64,000 nucleotides of DNA from Fusobacterium necrophorum subsp. necrophorum (GTDB lineage: Bacteria; Fusobacteriota; Fusobacteriia; Fusobacteriales; Fusobacteriaceae): positions 992,001 through 1,056,000 of the forward strand of contig NZ_CP034842.1 of assembly GCF_004006635.1 (NCBI RefSeq). The letters run 5' to 3'. The position numbers and the translations under genes were made by a program. Shown piece after piece: positions 7,472 to 16,896 of the stretch; position 1 is the stretch's first letter, and each line of letters starts with the position of its first letter. The notes beneath the pieces were generated by a model that was not told the origin of the DNA, ran no database searches, and was given only the letters and a program-made list of their open reading frames with translations.

Positions 7472-8860
7472 ATGAAAAGAAAGCCAACATTGGTGGAAGC
7501 TCTACTTCCTATTGTATTTTTAATCGTAATTATTGCTGTGGGGATTTTAAAATATGGAGCTGACCCACAAATACCACTTTTGATGGCTACGATAGTAGCT
7601 GCGGCTTTAGGAAAATATTTAGGTTATACTTGGTCAGAGATGGAAAAGGGTATCGTCGAGACGATTTTGCCGGCAACACAAGCTATCCTAATACAGATGA
7701 TTATTGGGGTAATAATAGGAACTTGGATTGTGGCGGGGATAGTTCCCACGATGATATATTACGGTTTACAAATCATCTCGCCGGGATTTTTTTTGTTAGC
7801 AAGCACTGTATTATGTTCTATCGTTTCTTTAGCGACGGGGAGCTCTTGGACTACGGCAGGAACCGTTGGGATTGCATTGTTAGGAGTTGGGGAAGTATTG
7901 GGAATTCCTACCGCTCTTACGGCAGGAGCCATTATTTCGGGGGCTTATTTCGGAGATAAACTTTCTCCTCTGTCGGATACAACAAACTTGGCGGCAGCGG
8001 TTTCCGGAACCACCTTGTTTGAACATATTCGTAATATGATGAAAACGACCATACCTGTGTATTGTATTGCTCTAGCCTTGTACACGGGAATCGGACTTCG
8101 TTATTTAGGAAGAGAATTGAATACAGGAGAAATATATAAATTATTACATGTGTTGGAGCAAGAATTTGTGATTCATCCGATTTTATTGCTTCCTCCTATT
8201 CTGGTTATTCTTATGGTAGCCTTGAAGACGCCTGCAGTACCGGGCTTGACCTTGGGAGGAGTGCTGGGAGCCGTTTTTGCTTTCATCATTCAGCATAAAG
8301 ATTTCGGAGCGATTTTAGAAGTTTCTCAATATGGCTATCAAGCAACGACAGGCTATGAACTTGCCGATAAATTATTATCGAGAGGCGGATTACAATCCAT
8401 GATGTTCACGGTTTCTTTAATTATTGTGGCAATGGCATTCGGTGGTGTTGTGGAAAAAATAAAGGTATTGGAAACGATCGAGGAAAGATTGATCACTTTT
8501 ACAAAAACTACGGGAAGTCTAGTTTTGACGACGGTGCTTTCCTGTATTTTCTGCAATGCGACCTTACCGGAACAATATCTGTCTATTTTAATTCCGGGAA
8601 GAATGTTCAAGGAACGATATCGAAAAAAAGGCTTGGATCCGAGGGTTCTTTCAAGAATATTGGAAGATTCGGGAACGATGAGTTCCGCTCTTATTCCTTG
8701 GAATACCTGTGGAGCTTTTATGTATGCTACTTTGGGTGTTTATCCTTTTGCGTATCTGCCTTTTGCTTTTTTTAATGTATTGAGTCCTTTGATTGCAGTT
8801 ATTTCGGGATTTTTAGGAATAGGAATGATAACATTGGAAGAGGAAAGAGAAGGAGAATGA
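7472..8860 (+). CDS. nhaC: NhaC-family Na+/H+ antiporter
   Basis: Inner-membrane protein of 462 residues with about 11-12 hydrophobic segments. It carries the NhaC-typical stretch GSSWTTAGTVGIALLGVG (~residues 123-140), followed by GAYFGDKLSPLSDTTNLAAAVSG, a conserved Asp-containing ion-site region, and near the C-terminus GTMSSALIPWNTCGAF. Members exchange Na+ for H+; some relatives move organic acids such as malate-lactate, which is notable beside a lactate operon. It is monocistronic: the upstream gene ends in a terminator and the stop codon lies inside the shared terminator downstream. The start ATG at 7472 has a purine-rich GGGGCG at a slightly long distance. Confidence 0.85.
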   Translation: MKRKPTLVEALLPIVFLIVIIAVGILKYGADPQIPLLMATIVAAALGKYLGYTWSEMEKGIVETILPATQAILIQMIIGVIIGTWIVAGIVPTMIYYGLQIISPGFFLLASTVLCSIVSLATGSSWTTAGTVGIALLGVGEVLGIPTALTAGAIISGAYFGDKLSPLSDTTNLAAAVSGTTLFEHIRNMMKTTIPVYCIALALYTGIGLRYLGRELNTGEIYKLLHVLEQEFVIHPILLLPPILVILMVALKTPAVPGLTLGGVLGAVFAFIIQHKDFGAILEVSQYGYQATTGYELADKLLSRGGLQSMMFTVSLIIVAMAFGGVVEKIKVLETIEERLITFTKTTGSLVLTTVLSCIFCNATLPEQYLSILIPGRMFKERYRKKGLDPRVLSRILEDSGTMSSALIPWNTCGAFMYATLGVYPFAYLPFAFFNVLSPLIAVISGFLGIGMITLEEEREGE

Positions 8861-8879
8861 GGCATTCATTCTCCTTTTT
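8850..8879 (+). terminator. Terminator between convergent nhaC and ABC operon
   Basis: AAGGAGAATGA (8850-8860) pairs perfectly with TCATTCTCCTT (8866-8876), with a 5-nt loop and a T-run. The nhaC stop codon is inside the left arm. It probably also limits read-through from the opposite strand, where the last ABC gene ends at 8878. Confidence 0.85.
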
Positions 8880-9630
8880 AGATTTTAAAAACAGAGGCTA
8901 ACAGTTCTTTTGTATGGAAGTGTTTGGCTTGTTTTAATTCGGAAGATTTGAGAGTTTCTACAATTTCTCCCTGATACATAATGAGAATACGGTCACACAA
9001 TTCCGAAACTAAAGCTATGTCATGACTGATAAAGATGTAACTGAGTTTTTGTTTTTGTCCCAGTTCTTTTAATAAAGAAATGATTTGTTTCTGAATGCTG
9101 ACATCTAAAGCCGAGGTAATTTCATCACAGATAATAATATCCGCTTGAATGGCTAAGGCTCTTGTAATGGCAATTCTTTGACGTTGTCCTCCGCTCAGTT
9201 GCTTTGGATATCGTTCCAAGATGTTTTCTTCCAATCCCACCATATTCAATAATTCTATACTTTTTTTTCGAATTTCTTCTTTCTTCAGTTGATAGAAATT
9301 TTTTAGAGGCTCCGCAATATACTCCTTTATTTTCATAGAAGGATTAAAAGAAGTTTTGGAATCCTGTATAATCATCTGGATATGTTTTCGAATATTTCTT
9401 TTTTCCTCGGAGGCGGGATGGCATATATCTTTTCCTCGAAATAAAATATGCCCTTCGTAAATATCCGCAAAATAGGTAATTGCATTGGCAAGAGTGGATT
9501 TTCCGCTCCCACTTTCTCCAACGATCCCTAAGATTTCATTTTCTTTCAGCGAAAAACTCAGATTTTTTAAAATGTGCTTTTGATGATAACCCGCACTTAA
9601 ATCTTGAATTTCTAAGATTGTTTTTTCCAT
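8878..9630 (-). CDS. NikE/OppF-type ABC transporter ATPase (system 1)
   Basis: ATPase subunit of a dipeptide/nickel-class importer. Walker A GIVGESGSGKST (~residues 35-46), ABC signature LSGGQRQRIAI, Walker B IIICDEITSALD and the switch-His segment YIFISHD are all present. At 250 residues it lacks the C-terminal extension of OppF (about 330 residues) and resembles NikE in size. It is last in the five-gene minus-strand operon (binding protein, two permeases, two ATPases), 2 bp after its partner ATPase. The substrate cannot be assigned. Confidence 0.88.
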   Translation of the reverse strand: MEKTILEIQDLSAGYHQKHILKNLSFSLKENEILGIVGESGSGKSTLANAITYFADIYEGHILFRGKDICHPASEEKRNIRKHIQMIIQDSKTSFNPSMKIKEYIAEPLKNFYQLKKEEIRKKSIELLNMVGLEENILERYPKQLSGGQRQRIAITRALAIQADIIICDEITSALDVSIQKQIISLLKELGQKQKLSYIFISHDIALVSELCDRILIMYQGEIVETLKSSELKQAKHFHTKELLASVFKI

Positions 9631-9632
9631 GT

Positions 9633-10409
9633 TTACTCCTTTATTTTTGGAATATCGACCAATAATGTTTGAGTGTATTTACTTTTAGGAGATTGCAAAA
9701 TCTCTTCGGGAGCCCCGAAATCTACTATATTTCCTTGGAAAAGAACCAATATTTTATCACTGATATATTTTGCTAAGGCCAGGTTGTGAGTGACCAAAAG
9801 AATACTCATATTGAATTCTTTCTTTAAGAATAAAAACTCTTCGATAATATTTTTTTGAATGGTGGCATCTAAGGAAGAAGTGGGTTCATCCGCCAATAAT
9901 AAATTAGGTCCCAAACTGGTCGCTAAAGCAATGGATACCCTTTGATTCATTCCTCCGCTTAATTGAAATGGAAATTTTTCGATGAGTTCTTCCGTATTTT
10001 TCAGTCCTACTTTGGAAAACATGCTTTCCATCAGGTCCTTTGCTTCTTTTTGGGGAAGCCCAAGCACATGACGATAGCTTTCAAAAAATTGTTTTCCGAT
10101 TTTTTGAAAGGGATTTAGAGTACTTCCGGGTTCTTGAAAAATAGTTCCTATTTTTTTCCCACGAAGAAGTCGCCACTCTTTTTGGGAAAGCCGTGTTATC
10201 TTTTTTCCTTCATAATAAATTTCACCGCTTTGTATTCTTCCCTCTTCCGGAAGAAAGCCAATAATAGCATTTAAAATCGTGGATTTTCCACTTCCGCTTT
10301 CTCCTACAATGGAAATAATTTCTCCTCTTTGTAATTGAAAATTGATATTTTTTACCACGGATGTTTCTCCATAAGAGATGGAGACATTTTCCATTCTTAA
10401 GACTTCCAT
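9633..10409 (-). CDS. NikD/OppD-type ABC transporter ATPase (system 1)
   Basis: Second ATPase of the importer (258 residues). It has Walker A SIVGESGSGKST, signature LSGGMNQRVSIA, Walker B LLLADEPTSSLD and the OppD/NikD-typical IFQEPGSTLNPFQKIGKQ Q-loop region. It forms a heterodimer with the following ATPase. The first base of its start codon coincides with the last base of the permease gene, indicating translational coupling. Confidence 0.88.
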   Translation of the reverse strand: MEVLRMENVSISYGETSVVKNINFQLQRGEIISIVGESGSGKSTILNAIIGFLPEEGRIQSGEIYYEGKKITRLSQKEWRLLRGKKIGTIFQEPGSTLNPFQKIGKQFFESYRHVLGLPQKEAKDLMESMFSKVGLKNTEELIEKFPFQLSGGMNQRVSIALATSLGPNLLLADEPTSSLDATIQKNIIEEFLFLKKEFNMSILLVTHNLALAKYISDKILVLFQGNIVDFGAPEEILQSPKSKYTQTLLVDIPKIKE

Positions 10410-11221
10410 TATCGATTCCTTTCTATGCGATCTCTTAAAAAATCACTTAAACTGTTGAAAACAAATACAATCATAAAAAGAGCCAGACCCGGAAAAAACA
10501 TATAAAAGGGAGCAATCTGCATGAAATCTTTTGCTTCCGATAGGATTAAACCCAGTTCCGGTCTGGGCGGTCTTAATCCCAGTCCCAAAAAACTCAACAT
10601 TGCCAGTCGTAGAATGAAGTTTCCTATATTTGAACTGGTATAAACGAATAAAGAAGCCATGATATTCGGCAAAATATATCGGAAAAGGATAGAAAAATTT
10701 GTATTTCCATTCAAAACGGCTGTTTTGATATATTCATTTTCTTTTTGCTCTATGGTCAAAGCTCTGGCAACTCTGGCAAATTCTGCCCAACCCGGAATGA
10801 GAATCGCCAGTAGGGTATTCAAAATACCGGGACCTAAAACCCCTACGATAGCAATACTTAGAACCGTTCCGGGAAAGGCTAACATCATGTCGGCAATTCT
10901 CATGAAAAGATGAGAAAGAGGATTGGAATAATAGCCGCAAAACATTCCGATGATTGTTCCTGTCATCAACATGATAGAAACTCCAATGACTGCCAAAATC
11001 GTAGAAGAACGCATTCCGTAAATCACTCTTGTAAAAATGTCTCTTCCTAAATAATCACAACCGAACCAATGTTTTCCGCTCGGACCATGTAAAGTTACCG
11101 TTACATCTGCATAATTAGGGTCTATACTGCTGAAGAAAGAAGGGAAGAAAATGATACCACATAAAAGAATAAAAAATAAGAAGAAAATAATGTTAGAATA
11201 TTTTATTTTTTTACCTTTCAT
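10409..11221 (-). CDS. NikC/OppC-type ABC permease (system 1)
   Basis: Inner-membrane permease of 270 residues with an N-terminal segment, then about five more helices. The N-terminal motif GPSGKHWFGCDYLGRDIFTRVIYG is typical of OppC/DppC/NikC. The cytoplasmic EAA loop appears as EYIKTAVLNGNTNFSILFRYILPN. It overlaps the upstream permease gene by 11 bp. The ORF ends with RDRIERNR. Confidence 0.88.
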   Translation of the reverse strand: MKGKKIKYSNIIFFLFFILLCGIIFFPSFFSSIDPNYADVTVTLHGPSGKHWFGCDYLGRDIFTRVIYGMRSSTILAVIGVSIMLMTGTIIGMFCGYYSNPLSHLFMRIADMMLAFPGTVLSIAIVGVLGPGILNTLLAILIPGWAEFARVARALTIEQKENEYIKTAVLNGNTNFSILFRYILPNIMASLFVYTSSNIGNFILRLAMLSFLGLGLRPPRPELGLILSEAKDFMQIAPFYMFFPGLALFMIVFVFNSLSDFLRDRIERNR

Positions 11222-12176
11222 GGTGATGCCTCCTTCCGTTTTGCTTTATTTTCCATTTTATTTGCGGATTGAAAAAATGATAAGAAAAATCAACCAATAA
11301 ATTGATAAGTAAAAAGGACATTGCCATCCATAGAACATACAGTTGAATCATCGGCATATCTCTATGTTCAATCGCTTCTAAAATAAGGTTTCCCACTCCT
11401 TTGTAAGAAGTTAAAAATTCGATGGCGGCGGTTCCTCCTAACAAATTTCCCAAAGTAAGACCGATCACAGTGATAATTCCCACCATAGAGTTTTTCAAGA
11501 CATGATGAAACATGACAAGAGGAGCGGAGAGCCCTCTCGCATAGGCACCTTTGACATAATCTTTCGAAAGTTCTTCCAGAAGGCGACTGCGAATATATCG
11601 AGTCGGTTTTCCGGAACTCACAATTCCCAAGACGAGAACAGGTAAAATGAGAGACTTTGTATCGGAACGACTTACAATAGGCAATATATGAAGTCGAACA
11701 CTGAAGATATACATAAATAACAAAGTCAGATAAAAATCCGGAATTGCAATCGAAATATTGGAAATATTTTTAAGAAAGCTGTCTATCCAAGTGTTTTTAC
11801 AAAATGCCGAAATCATGGCAGAACAAAAAGAGATCATACCGGAGACGATTAAGCCTAAAAAAACAAGTTTTATGGTATTTGGCAAGTCTCTTAAAAAAAT
11901 AGGAAGAACAGGAGTATCGTACTGATAGCTTGTTCCAAAATTTCCATGAACTACATTTTTTAACCAAATAAAATATTGTTCTAAAAAGGGTTTATCAATT
12001 CCCATGATATGCCGTTCCATTTCTAAAGCTTCCCTGGTGGGAGGAACACCGGCGGCTGCTAATTTTAAATAGGCAGGATCCGCCGGTGATATATGGAGTA
12101 ACAAGAAAGTGAGAAAAGAAATCCCCAGCAAAATACAGGAAAAACTGAGAAGTTTTTTCCCGATAAATGGATACAT
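11211..12176 (-). CDS. NikB/OppB-type ABC permease (system 1)
   Basis: Permease of 321 residues with six predicted helices. The N-terminal block SFLTFLLLHISPADPAYL and the segment IDKPFLEQYFIWLKNVVHGNFGTSY are signatures of the OppB/NikB family; the EAA loop is near SKDYVKGAYARGLSAPLVMFHHVLKN. It lies 16 bp after the binding-protein gene with a strong GGGGGAG ribosome site. Confidence 0.88.
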   Translation of the reverse strand: MYPFIGKKLLSFSCILLGISFLTFLLLHISPADPAYLKLAAAGVPPTREALEMERHIMGIDKPFLEQYFIWLKNVVHGNFGTSYQYDTPVLPIFLRDLPNTIKLVFLGLIVSGMISFCSAMISAFCKNTWIDSFLKNISNISIAIPDFYLTLLFMYIFSVRLHILPIVSRSDTKSLILPVLVLGIVSSGKPTRYIRSRLLEELSKDYVKGAYARGLSAPLVMFHHVLKNSMVGIITVIGLTLGNLLGGTAAIEFLTSYKGVGNLILEAIEHRDMPMIQLYVLWMAMSFLLINLLVDFSYHFFNPQIKWKIKQNGRRHHHER

Positions 12177-12192
12177 TCTTGCTCCCCCTCTT

Positions 12193-13734
12193 TTATTCTT
12201 TTTCTACATCTTTATTCATTTGATAAAAATCTAAAGGATGCACACTGAAATTCTTTACCTTTGTACTTCGACAAATATTATTTTGAGGATAGGCTAAGAA
12301 AATATTCTTACCTTCTTTTACAATAAGTTCTTGTGCCTCTTTTGCCAAAGCAAATCGTTTTTTTGCATCTTTCTCCAAAGATAATTCTTTTGCAATTTCT
12401 TCCACTCTGTCATTGTGGAAATAATGTAAGAAATTGTCGGAAGCCTCTTTCGTAAATCCAACTCGTAATAAAAGACTTGGATTTGAATTTGTGGCTGTCG
12501 AAAAAGAATCGACACCGATATCGAAGGCACCGGCATTGTATTGATCCAACGGAAGTTTTTCATAACTTACCAAGTCTAAGACAATTCCAAGTTTTGCAAG
12601 CTCCGATTGTACATATTGGGCAATAAAAGGAATCTCCGCTCTGGAAGAATAGTAGACAAATTTAAGACGTAATTCTTTTCCGTCTTTTTCCAATATATGA
12701 TTGCTATTCTTATGGTATCCTGCTTCTTTTAACAATTCTTCCGCTTTTTTTACATCATATCGATATCCCTCAATACTGTCCGAACCGAAAGGCAGACTGG
12801 AAGAATAAGGGCTATAAGCTGCTTTTACAGTCCCGTTTAATGTAATATTTGCCATGGTTTCCTTATCGATAGCATAGTTGATGGCTTCCCGTACTCGTTT
12901 GTCTTGTAAAGCTTCGGTATTCGGATTAAAAAAGGCGTAGATGATCCTTGTGGAAGGAACAATGTCTACAGCAATATTTTTGTAATCCTGAAAAGTACTC
13001 AAAGCACTTGCACTGAGACCGATACTGACATCCACCTCTCCCGATTGCAATGCAAGCATTCTGGTATTGGCATCCGGGATGAGCAGATAGCTCACGGAGT
13101 CTAATTTAGGAGTTCCGTTCCAATAGTTTTTATTCGCCACCAGTTCGACTCTTTCATTGTCCGTACTGCTATCTACGATGAAGGGTCCCGTCGCAACAGG
13201 TTTCAAGGTAAATTCCTCCGCATTCGTTGCAGCATCCACATCTACAATGCTATACATAGGTTCTGACAGATTATCCGCCAAGAAGGGATCTAATTTATCC
13301 GTTTTTACAATCAGAGCATCTTCCCTTACAGAGAAGGTATAATTTCCGATTTCCTGTTTTGCACGATTGTTTAGAGCGATGCTTCTTTCCAAGCTGGCTT
13401 TTACTTTTTCAGGTGTTAAAGCTACCCCATTGTGAAAAGTAATATTTTTTCGAATTTTAAATTCCCAAGTCGTATCATCCAATTGTTGAAAACTTTCTGC
13501 GAGCCAAGGTTCCGGTGTCATTTCCTTTGACATAATGATCAGAGTTTCAGCAATTCCGGCACGCATAGCATACCACCCTTGATAGTCAATCGCCGGATCC
13601 AAATGGGTATCAAAGAAAGCAAGTGCTACATTTAAATGTTTCCCATGTTCTTCCGCTGTTTCTTTTTTCTCTCCACAGGCTGTGAATAAGAATAAGAAAA
13701 GTAAACTGAATAAAGCAATTATTTTTTTCAACAT
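12193..13734 (-). CDS. Family 5 extracellular solute-binding lipoprotein (system 1)
   Basis: Substrate-binding component of the importer, anchored to the cell envelope by a lipid. The signal peptide MLKKIIALFSLLFLFLFTAC ends in a lipobox with Cys20. The mature protein has the SBP_bac_5 layout, including WLAESFQQLDDTTWEFKIRK and TGPFIVDSST. GGAGG on the minus strand (13741-13745) precedes the ATG at 13734; the longer frame starting at 13749 would include this site, so the shorter 513-residue form is preferred. Overall order A-B-C-D-E and the short ATPases resemble Nik/Cnt systems, so nickel-chelate or peptide uptake is possible. Confidence 0.88.
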   Translation of the reverse strand: MLKKIIALFSLLFLFLFTACGEKKETAEEHGKHLNVALAFFDTHLDPAIDYQGWYAMRAGIAETLIIMSKEMTPEPWLAESFQQLDDTTWEFKIRKNITFHNGVALTPEKVKASLERSIALNNRAKQEIGNYTFSVREDALIVKTDKLDPFLADNLSEPMYSIVDVDAATNAEEFTLKPVATGPFIVDSSTDNERVELVANKNYWNGTPKLDSVSYLLIPDANTRMLALQSGEVDVSIGLSASALSTFQDYKNIAVDIVPSTRIIYAFFNPNTEALQDKRVREAINYAIDKETMANITLNGTVKAAYSPYSSSLPFGSDSIEGYRYDVKKAEELLKEAGYHKNSNHILEKDGKELRLKFVYYSSRAEIPFIAQYVQSELAKLGIVLDLVSYEKLPLDQYNAGAFDIGVDSFSTATNSNPSLLLRVGFTKEASDNFLHYFHNDRVEEIAKELSLEKDAKKRFALAKEAQELIVKEGKNIFLAYPQNNICRSTKVKNFSVHPLDFYQMNKDVEKE

Positions 13735-13768
13735 AATTTTCCTCCTCATAAATTTAACTTAATATCCT

Positions 13769-13797
13769 ATTATATATAAAAAATATTTTAAATACAA
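13769..13797 (-). promoter_or_regulatory. Promoter of ABC importer system 1
   Basis: Read on the minus strand: TTGTAT (13797-13792), 17-bp spacer, perfect TATAAT (13774-13769). It lies between dtd and the binding-protein gene, so system 1 can be transcribed independently of dtd. Confidence 0.65.
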
Positions 13798-13827
13798 ACC
13801 TATAAGGGGTTTATTTTTGAAAAAATA

Positions 13828-14274
13828 TTATTTTTCTTTGCTTTCTATGATGAAAGTCACAGGTCCGTCATTTAACAGTTCCACCTTCATATCTGCTCCA
13901 AACTCGCCGGCTTCCGTTTTGATTCCGAAGGAAGCAAAGGTTTTTAAAAACATTTCATACAAAGGAATGGCAACTTCGGGTTTTGCCGCCTCCACAAAGG
14001 CGGGTCTTCTTCCCTTCTTACAATTTCCATAGAGAGTAAATTGGGAAACAATCAGGACTTCTCCTTTTACCTCTTCCAAAGATAGATTCATTTTTCCCTT
14101 TTCATCTTCGAAGACACGTAGATCTTTAATTTTATTGGCTAGCCAATGGACGTCTTCTTCCGTATCCGTATGAGTAATGCCCAGCAGAACTAAAAATCCT
14201 TTTTGAATTTCTCCTATGCTATTTCCTTCTACTTTTACATTGGCATATTGCACTCTTTGAATCACAGCTTTCAT
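13828..14274 (-). CDS. dtd: D-aminoacyl-tRNA deacylase
   Basis: Proofreading enzyme that removes D-amino acids (and glycine from mischarged tRNA-Ala) from tRNA. Length 148 is standard. Both family active-site motifs are visible: SQFTLYG at residues 77-83 and the cis-proline motif NDGPVT at 135-140. It starts [13 protein letters not shown] with a GAGGA-type ribosome site. It stands alone, divergent from pncB. Confidence 0.95.
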   Translation of the reverse strand: MKAVIQRVQYANVKVEGNSIGEIQKGFLVLLGITHTDTEEDVHWLANKIKDLRVFEDEKGKMNLSLEEVKGEVLIVSQFTLYGNCKKGRRPAFVEAAKPEVAIPLYEMFLKTFASFGIKTEAGEFGADMKVELLNDGPVTFIIESKEK

Positions 14275-14403
14275 ACTTTCCTCCTCAGTTTTATATATTT
14301 TTCTCTATCCTCTCATAAGAACCGAAAATTGTCAATGAGGGAGGGAAAGAAAAGCCCTATCAAAAATAAAATAATATTCGATGTCCTTGTATGAGGAATT
14401 TGT

Positions 14404-14432
14404 TTGGAAAATGTTTGAAAGAGTGATATAAT
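14404..14432 (+). promoter_or_regulatory. pncB operon promoter
   Basis: TTGGAA (14404-14409), 17-bp spacer and perfect TATAAT (14427-14432) preceded by TG (extended -10). The start point would be about 25 bp before the pncB Shine-Dalgarno AAGGAGGG. Confidence 0.75.
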
Positions 14433-14463
14433 GATAGCAATATAGAGTTTTCAAGGAGGGACA

Positions 14464-15972
14464 ATGAAACGTTTAAATACTTTGACAGAATTTGCAAGAG
14501 TTATCAATTCCGATCGTTATCAATATACAGAAAGTGATATTTTTTTAATGGAGAACATGGAGCATAAAATGGCTACCTTCGATGTATTTTTCCGGAAAAC
14601 GGAGGACGGAGGTTTTGCCGTTGTGGCAGGTGTTCAAGAAGTTTTAGATTTGATTCATATTTTAAATGAAACGAGTGAAGAAGAAAAGCGAATGTATTTT
14701 TCAACAATTTTAGAAGAACAGCATCTGATTGATTTTTTATCCAAAATTCGATTTACGGGAGATCTGTATGCTCTTCCGGACGGGTCGATTGCCTATCCGA
14801 ATGAACCGATTATTACCATAAAAGCTCCTTTGATTGAGGCACAAATTTTAGAAACTCCTGTTTTAAATATCATCAATATGGCAATGGCAATCGCTACCAA
14901 GGCTTCTATGGTAACAAGGGCGGCTTATCCACAGGCGGTTTCTTCCTTTGGAAGTCGAAGAGCACATGGTTTTGACAGTGCTGTTTCCGGGAATAAGGCG
15001 GCAGTCATTGGAGGCTGCAGCGGACATTCGAATTTAATGACGGAGTATCGATACGGAATTCCGAGTTCCGGAACTATGGCACATTCCTATATTCAATCTT
15101 TCGGTGTCGGAAAAAAAGCGGAGAAAGAAGCTTTTGCAAAGTTTATTGCACATCGAAAACAACGAAAGGGAAACACCTTATTATTGTTAATAGACACATA
15201 TAATACGATTAAAAGCGGTTTGGAAAATGCTATTGAAGCTTTTCAAGAAGCCGGAATTGACGATCATTATCCCGGAGTTTACGGAGTTCGTATCGATTCC
15301 GGAGACTTGGCATATTTGTCAAAAAAATGCAGACAACGTTTGGATGAAGTGGGAATGAAAAAGGCTAAAATTTTCTTAACCAATTCCTTGGATGAAAAAT
15401 TGATAAAATCTTTAAAGGAGCAGGGGGCCTGTGCAGATATTTACGGAGTGGGAGATGCCATTGCCGTGTCCAAATCCTACCCGTGTTTCGGAGGAGTATA
15501 CAAGATTGTGGAATTGGACGGAAAACCGTTGATTAAGCTTTCAGAAGATGTGATAAAAATCTCAAATCCCGGTTTTAAAGAAGTCTATCGAATTTTTGAT
15601 AAGGAAGGAAAAGCCTATGCCGATCTTGTGACCTTGGTAGAGGGGGATCGAGATAAGGAACGACTGTTAAGAGGAAAAGATTTGATCTTACGAGATGAAA
15701 AGTATGATTTTAAAAAGAGTTATTTAAAGGCGGGAGAGTACAGCTTCGAAAAATTAACGAAACTCTATGTGAAACAAGGAGAGGTACAGGAAACTTTATA
15801 TGAGGATTTATTGGATGCTATGAAATCTCAAAAGCATTATTTGGCATCATTGGAAAAAGTATCCGAGGAAAGAAAACGTTTGGAAAATCCGCATCAATAC
15901 AAGGTGGATTTATCGGAGGATTTATTGAACCTGAAGTATGGATTGATTAAGAGTATTCAAGAGGAAGCATAG
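14464..15972 (+). CDS. pncB: Nicotinate phosphoribosyltransferase
   Basis: Makes nicotinate mononucleotide from nicotinate and PRPP in NAD salvage. The 502 residues match the long bacterial NAPRTase class. Recognisable blocks are the N-terminal DRYQYTESDIFLMENM, the catalytic-region FGSRRAHGFDSA (Arg/His) near residue 160, GTMAHSYIQSFG, and the PRPP/base-site segment GVRIDSGDLAYLSKK. It is first in a tightly packed operon and is followed 9 bp later by psd. Confidence 0.93.
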   Translation: MKRLNTLTEFARVINSDRYQYTESDIFLMENMEHKMATFDVFFRKTEDGGFAVVAGVQEVLDLIHILNETSEEEKRMYFSTILEEQHLIDFLSKIRFTGDLYALPDGSIAYPNEPIITIKAPLIEAQILETPVLNIINMAMAIATKASMVTRAAYPQAVSSFGSRRAHGFDSAVSGNKAAVIGGCSGHSNLMTEYRYGIPSSGTMAHSYIQSFGVGKKAEKEAFAKFIAHRKQRKGNTLLLLIDTYNTIKSGLENAIEAFQEAGIDDHYPGVYGVRIDSGDLAYLSKKCRQRLDEVGMKKAKIFLTNSLDEKLIKSLKEQGACADIYGVGDAIAVSKSYPCFGGVYKIVELDGKPLIKLSEDVIKISNPGFKEVYRIFDKEGKAYADLVTLVEGDRDKERLLRGKDLILRDEKYDFKKSYLKAGEYSFEKLTKLYVKQGEVQETLYEDLLDAMKSQKHYLASLEKVSEERKRLENPHQYKVDLSEDLLNLKYGLIKSIQEEA

Positions 15973-15981
15973 GAGAAAACG

Positions 15982-16896
15982 ATGAAATTTGAAGCCATTC
16001 GATATTTGGAAAGAAAAACGGGAGAATATAAGATAGAAAAGGTTCCGGGAGAATCTTTTCTGAAATTTTTATATTATAATCCTTTTGGAAAATTGGCACT
16101 GGAAGCTCTTGTGAAACGGAAGTTTCTAAGTGTTTGGTATGGAAAAAAGATGAATACGAAGAAGTCGAGAGAAAAGATACTTCCTTTTATCAAAAGCTTG
16201 GAAATTCCAATCGAAGAGGCTGAAAAATCTTGGGATGAATTTACTTCTTTTAATGATTTTTTTTATCGAAAACTCAAAAAAGGAGCAAGAACTTGGGATA
16301 TGAGAGAGGATGTTCTCGTCTCTCCGGCGGACGGAAAAGTATTAGCCTATGAAAATATTGATTCTTTTGCTTCTTTTTTTGTAAAAGGACAGAGTTTTTC
16401 TTTGGAAGAGTTGTTTCAATCCAAGGAAATGGCGGAAAAATATGCAGGGGGAAGCTTTGTCATTGTGCGTCTGGCTCCGGTGGATTATCATCGATACCAT
16501 TTTCCGACAGATGCTTGGGTCGGGGCTTCTCATAAAATACAGGGATATTATTATTCCGTATCGACACATGCCATTCGAAGAAATCTGCGAATTTTCTTAG
16601 AAAACCAAAGAGAATATACGATTTTAAAATCTAAAAAATTTGGAGATATTGCCTATTTTGAAATTGGAGCGACTATGGTGGGAGGAATTCATCAAACCTA
16701 TGCGGAAAATTCCATGGTAAGCAAGGGGGAAGAAAAGGGATACTTTGATTTTGGAGGTTCTACCTGTCTGCTGCTGTTCGAAAAGGGAAAGGTACAATTG
16801 GATGAGGATTTATTGGAACATACCAAACAGGGAATCGAGACAAAGGTATATGTAGGAGAAAAGATAGGATATGCGAAGCAGGGCGGAGTATTTTAA
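15982..16896 (+). CDS. psd: Phosphatidylserine decarboxylase proenzyme
   Basis: Converts phosphatidylserine to phosphatidylethanolamine at the inner membrane. The proenzyme (304 residues) self-cleaves to create a pyruvoyl cofactor. The site is visible as DFGGSTCLLLF, with the cut expected between Gly259 and Ser260. Conserved DYHRYHFP and the downstream STHAIRRNLR segment also fit. Length and motifs fit the shorter clostridial-type enzyme. The 3' end overlaps the next gene by 26 bp. Confidence 0.92.
   Translation: MKFEAIRYLERKTGEYKIEKVPGESFLKFLYYNPFGKLALEALVKRKFLSVWYGKKMNTKKSREKILPFIKSLEIPIEEAEKSWDEFTSFNDFFYRKLKKGARTWDMREDVLVSPADGKVLAYENIDSFASFFVKGQSFSLEELFQSKEMAEKYAGGSFVIVRLAPVDYHRYHFPTDAWVGASHKIQGYYYSVSTHAIRRNLRIFLENQREYTILKSKKFGDIAYFEIGATMVGGIHQTYAENSMVSKGEEKGYFDFGGSTCLLLFEKGKVQLDEDLLEHTKQGIETKVYVGEKIGYAKQGGVF

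Noticed and set aside
7465..7560. Frameshift at the nhaC start (second ATG in another frame)
   Set aside because: The 7465 frame closes quickly, and the 7472 frame gives a full-length antiporter.
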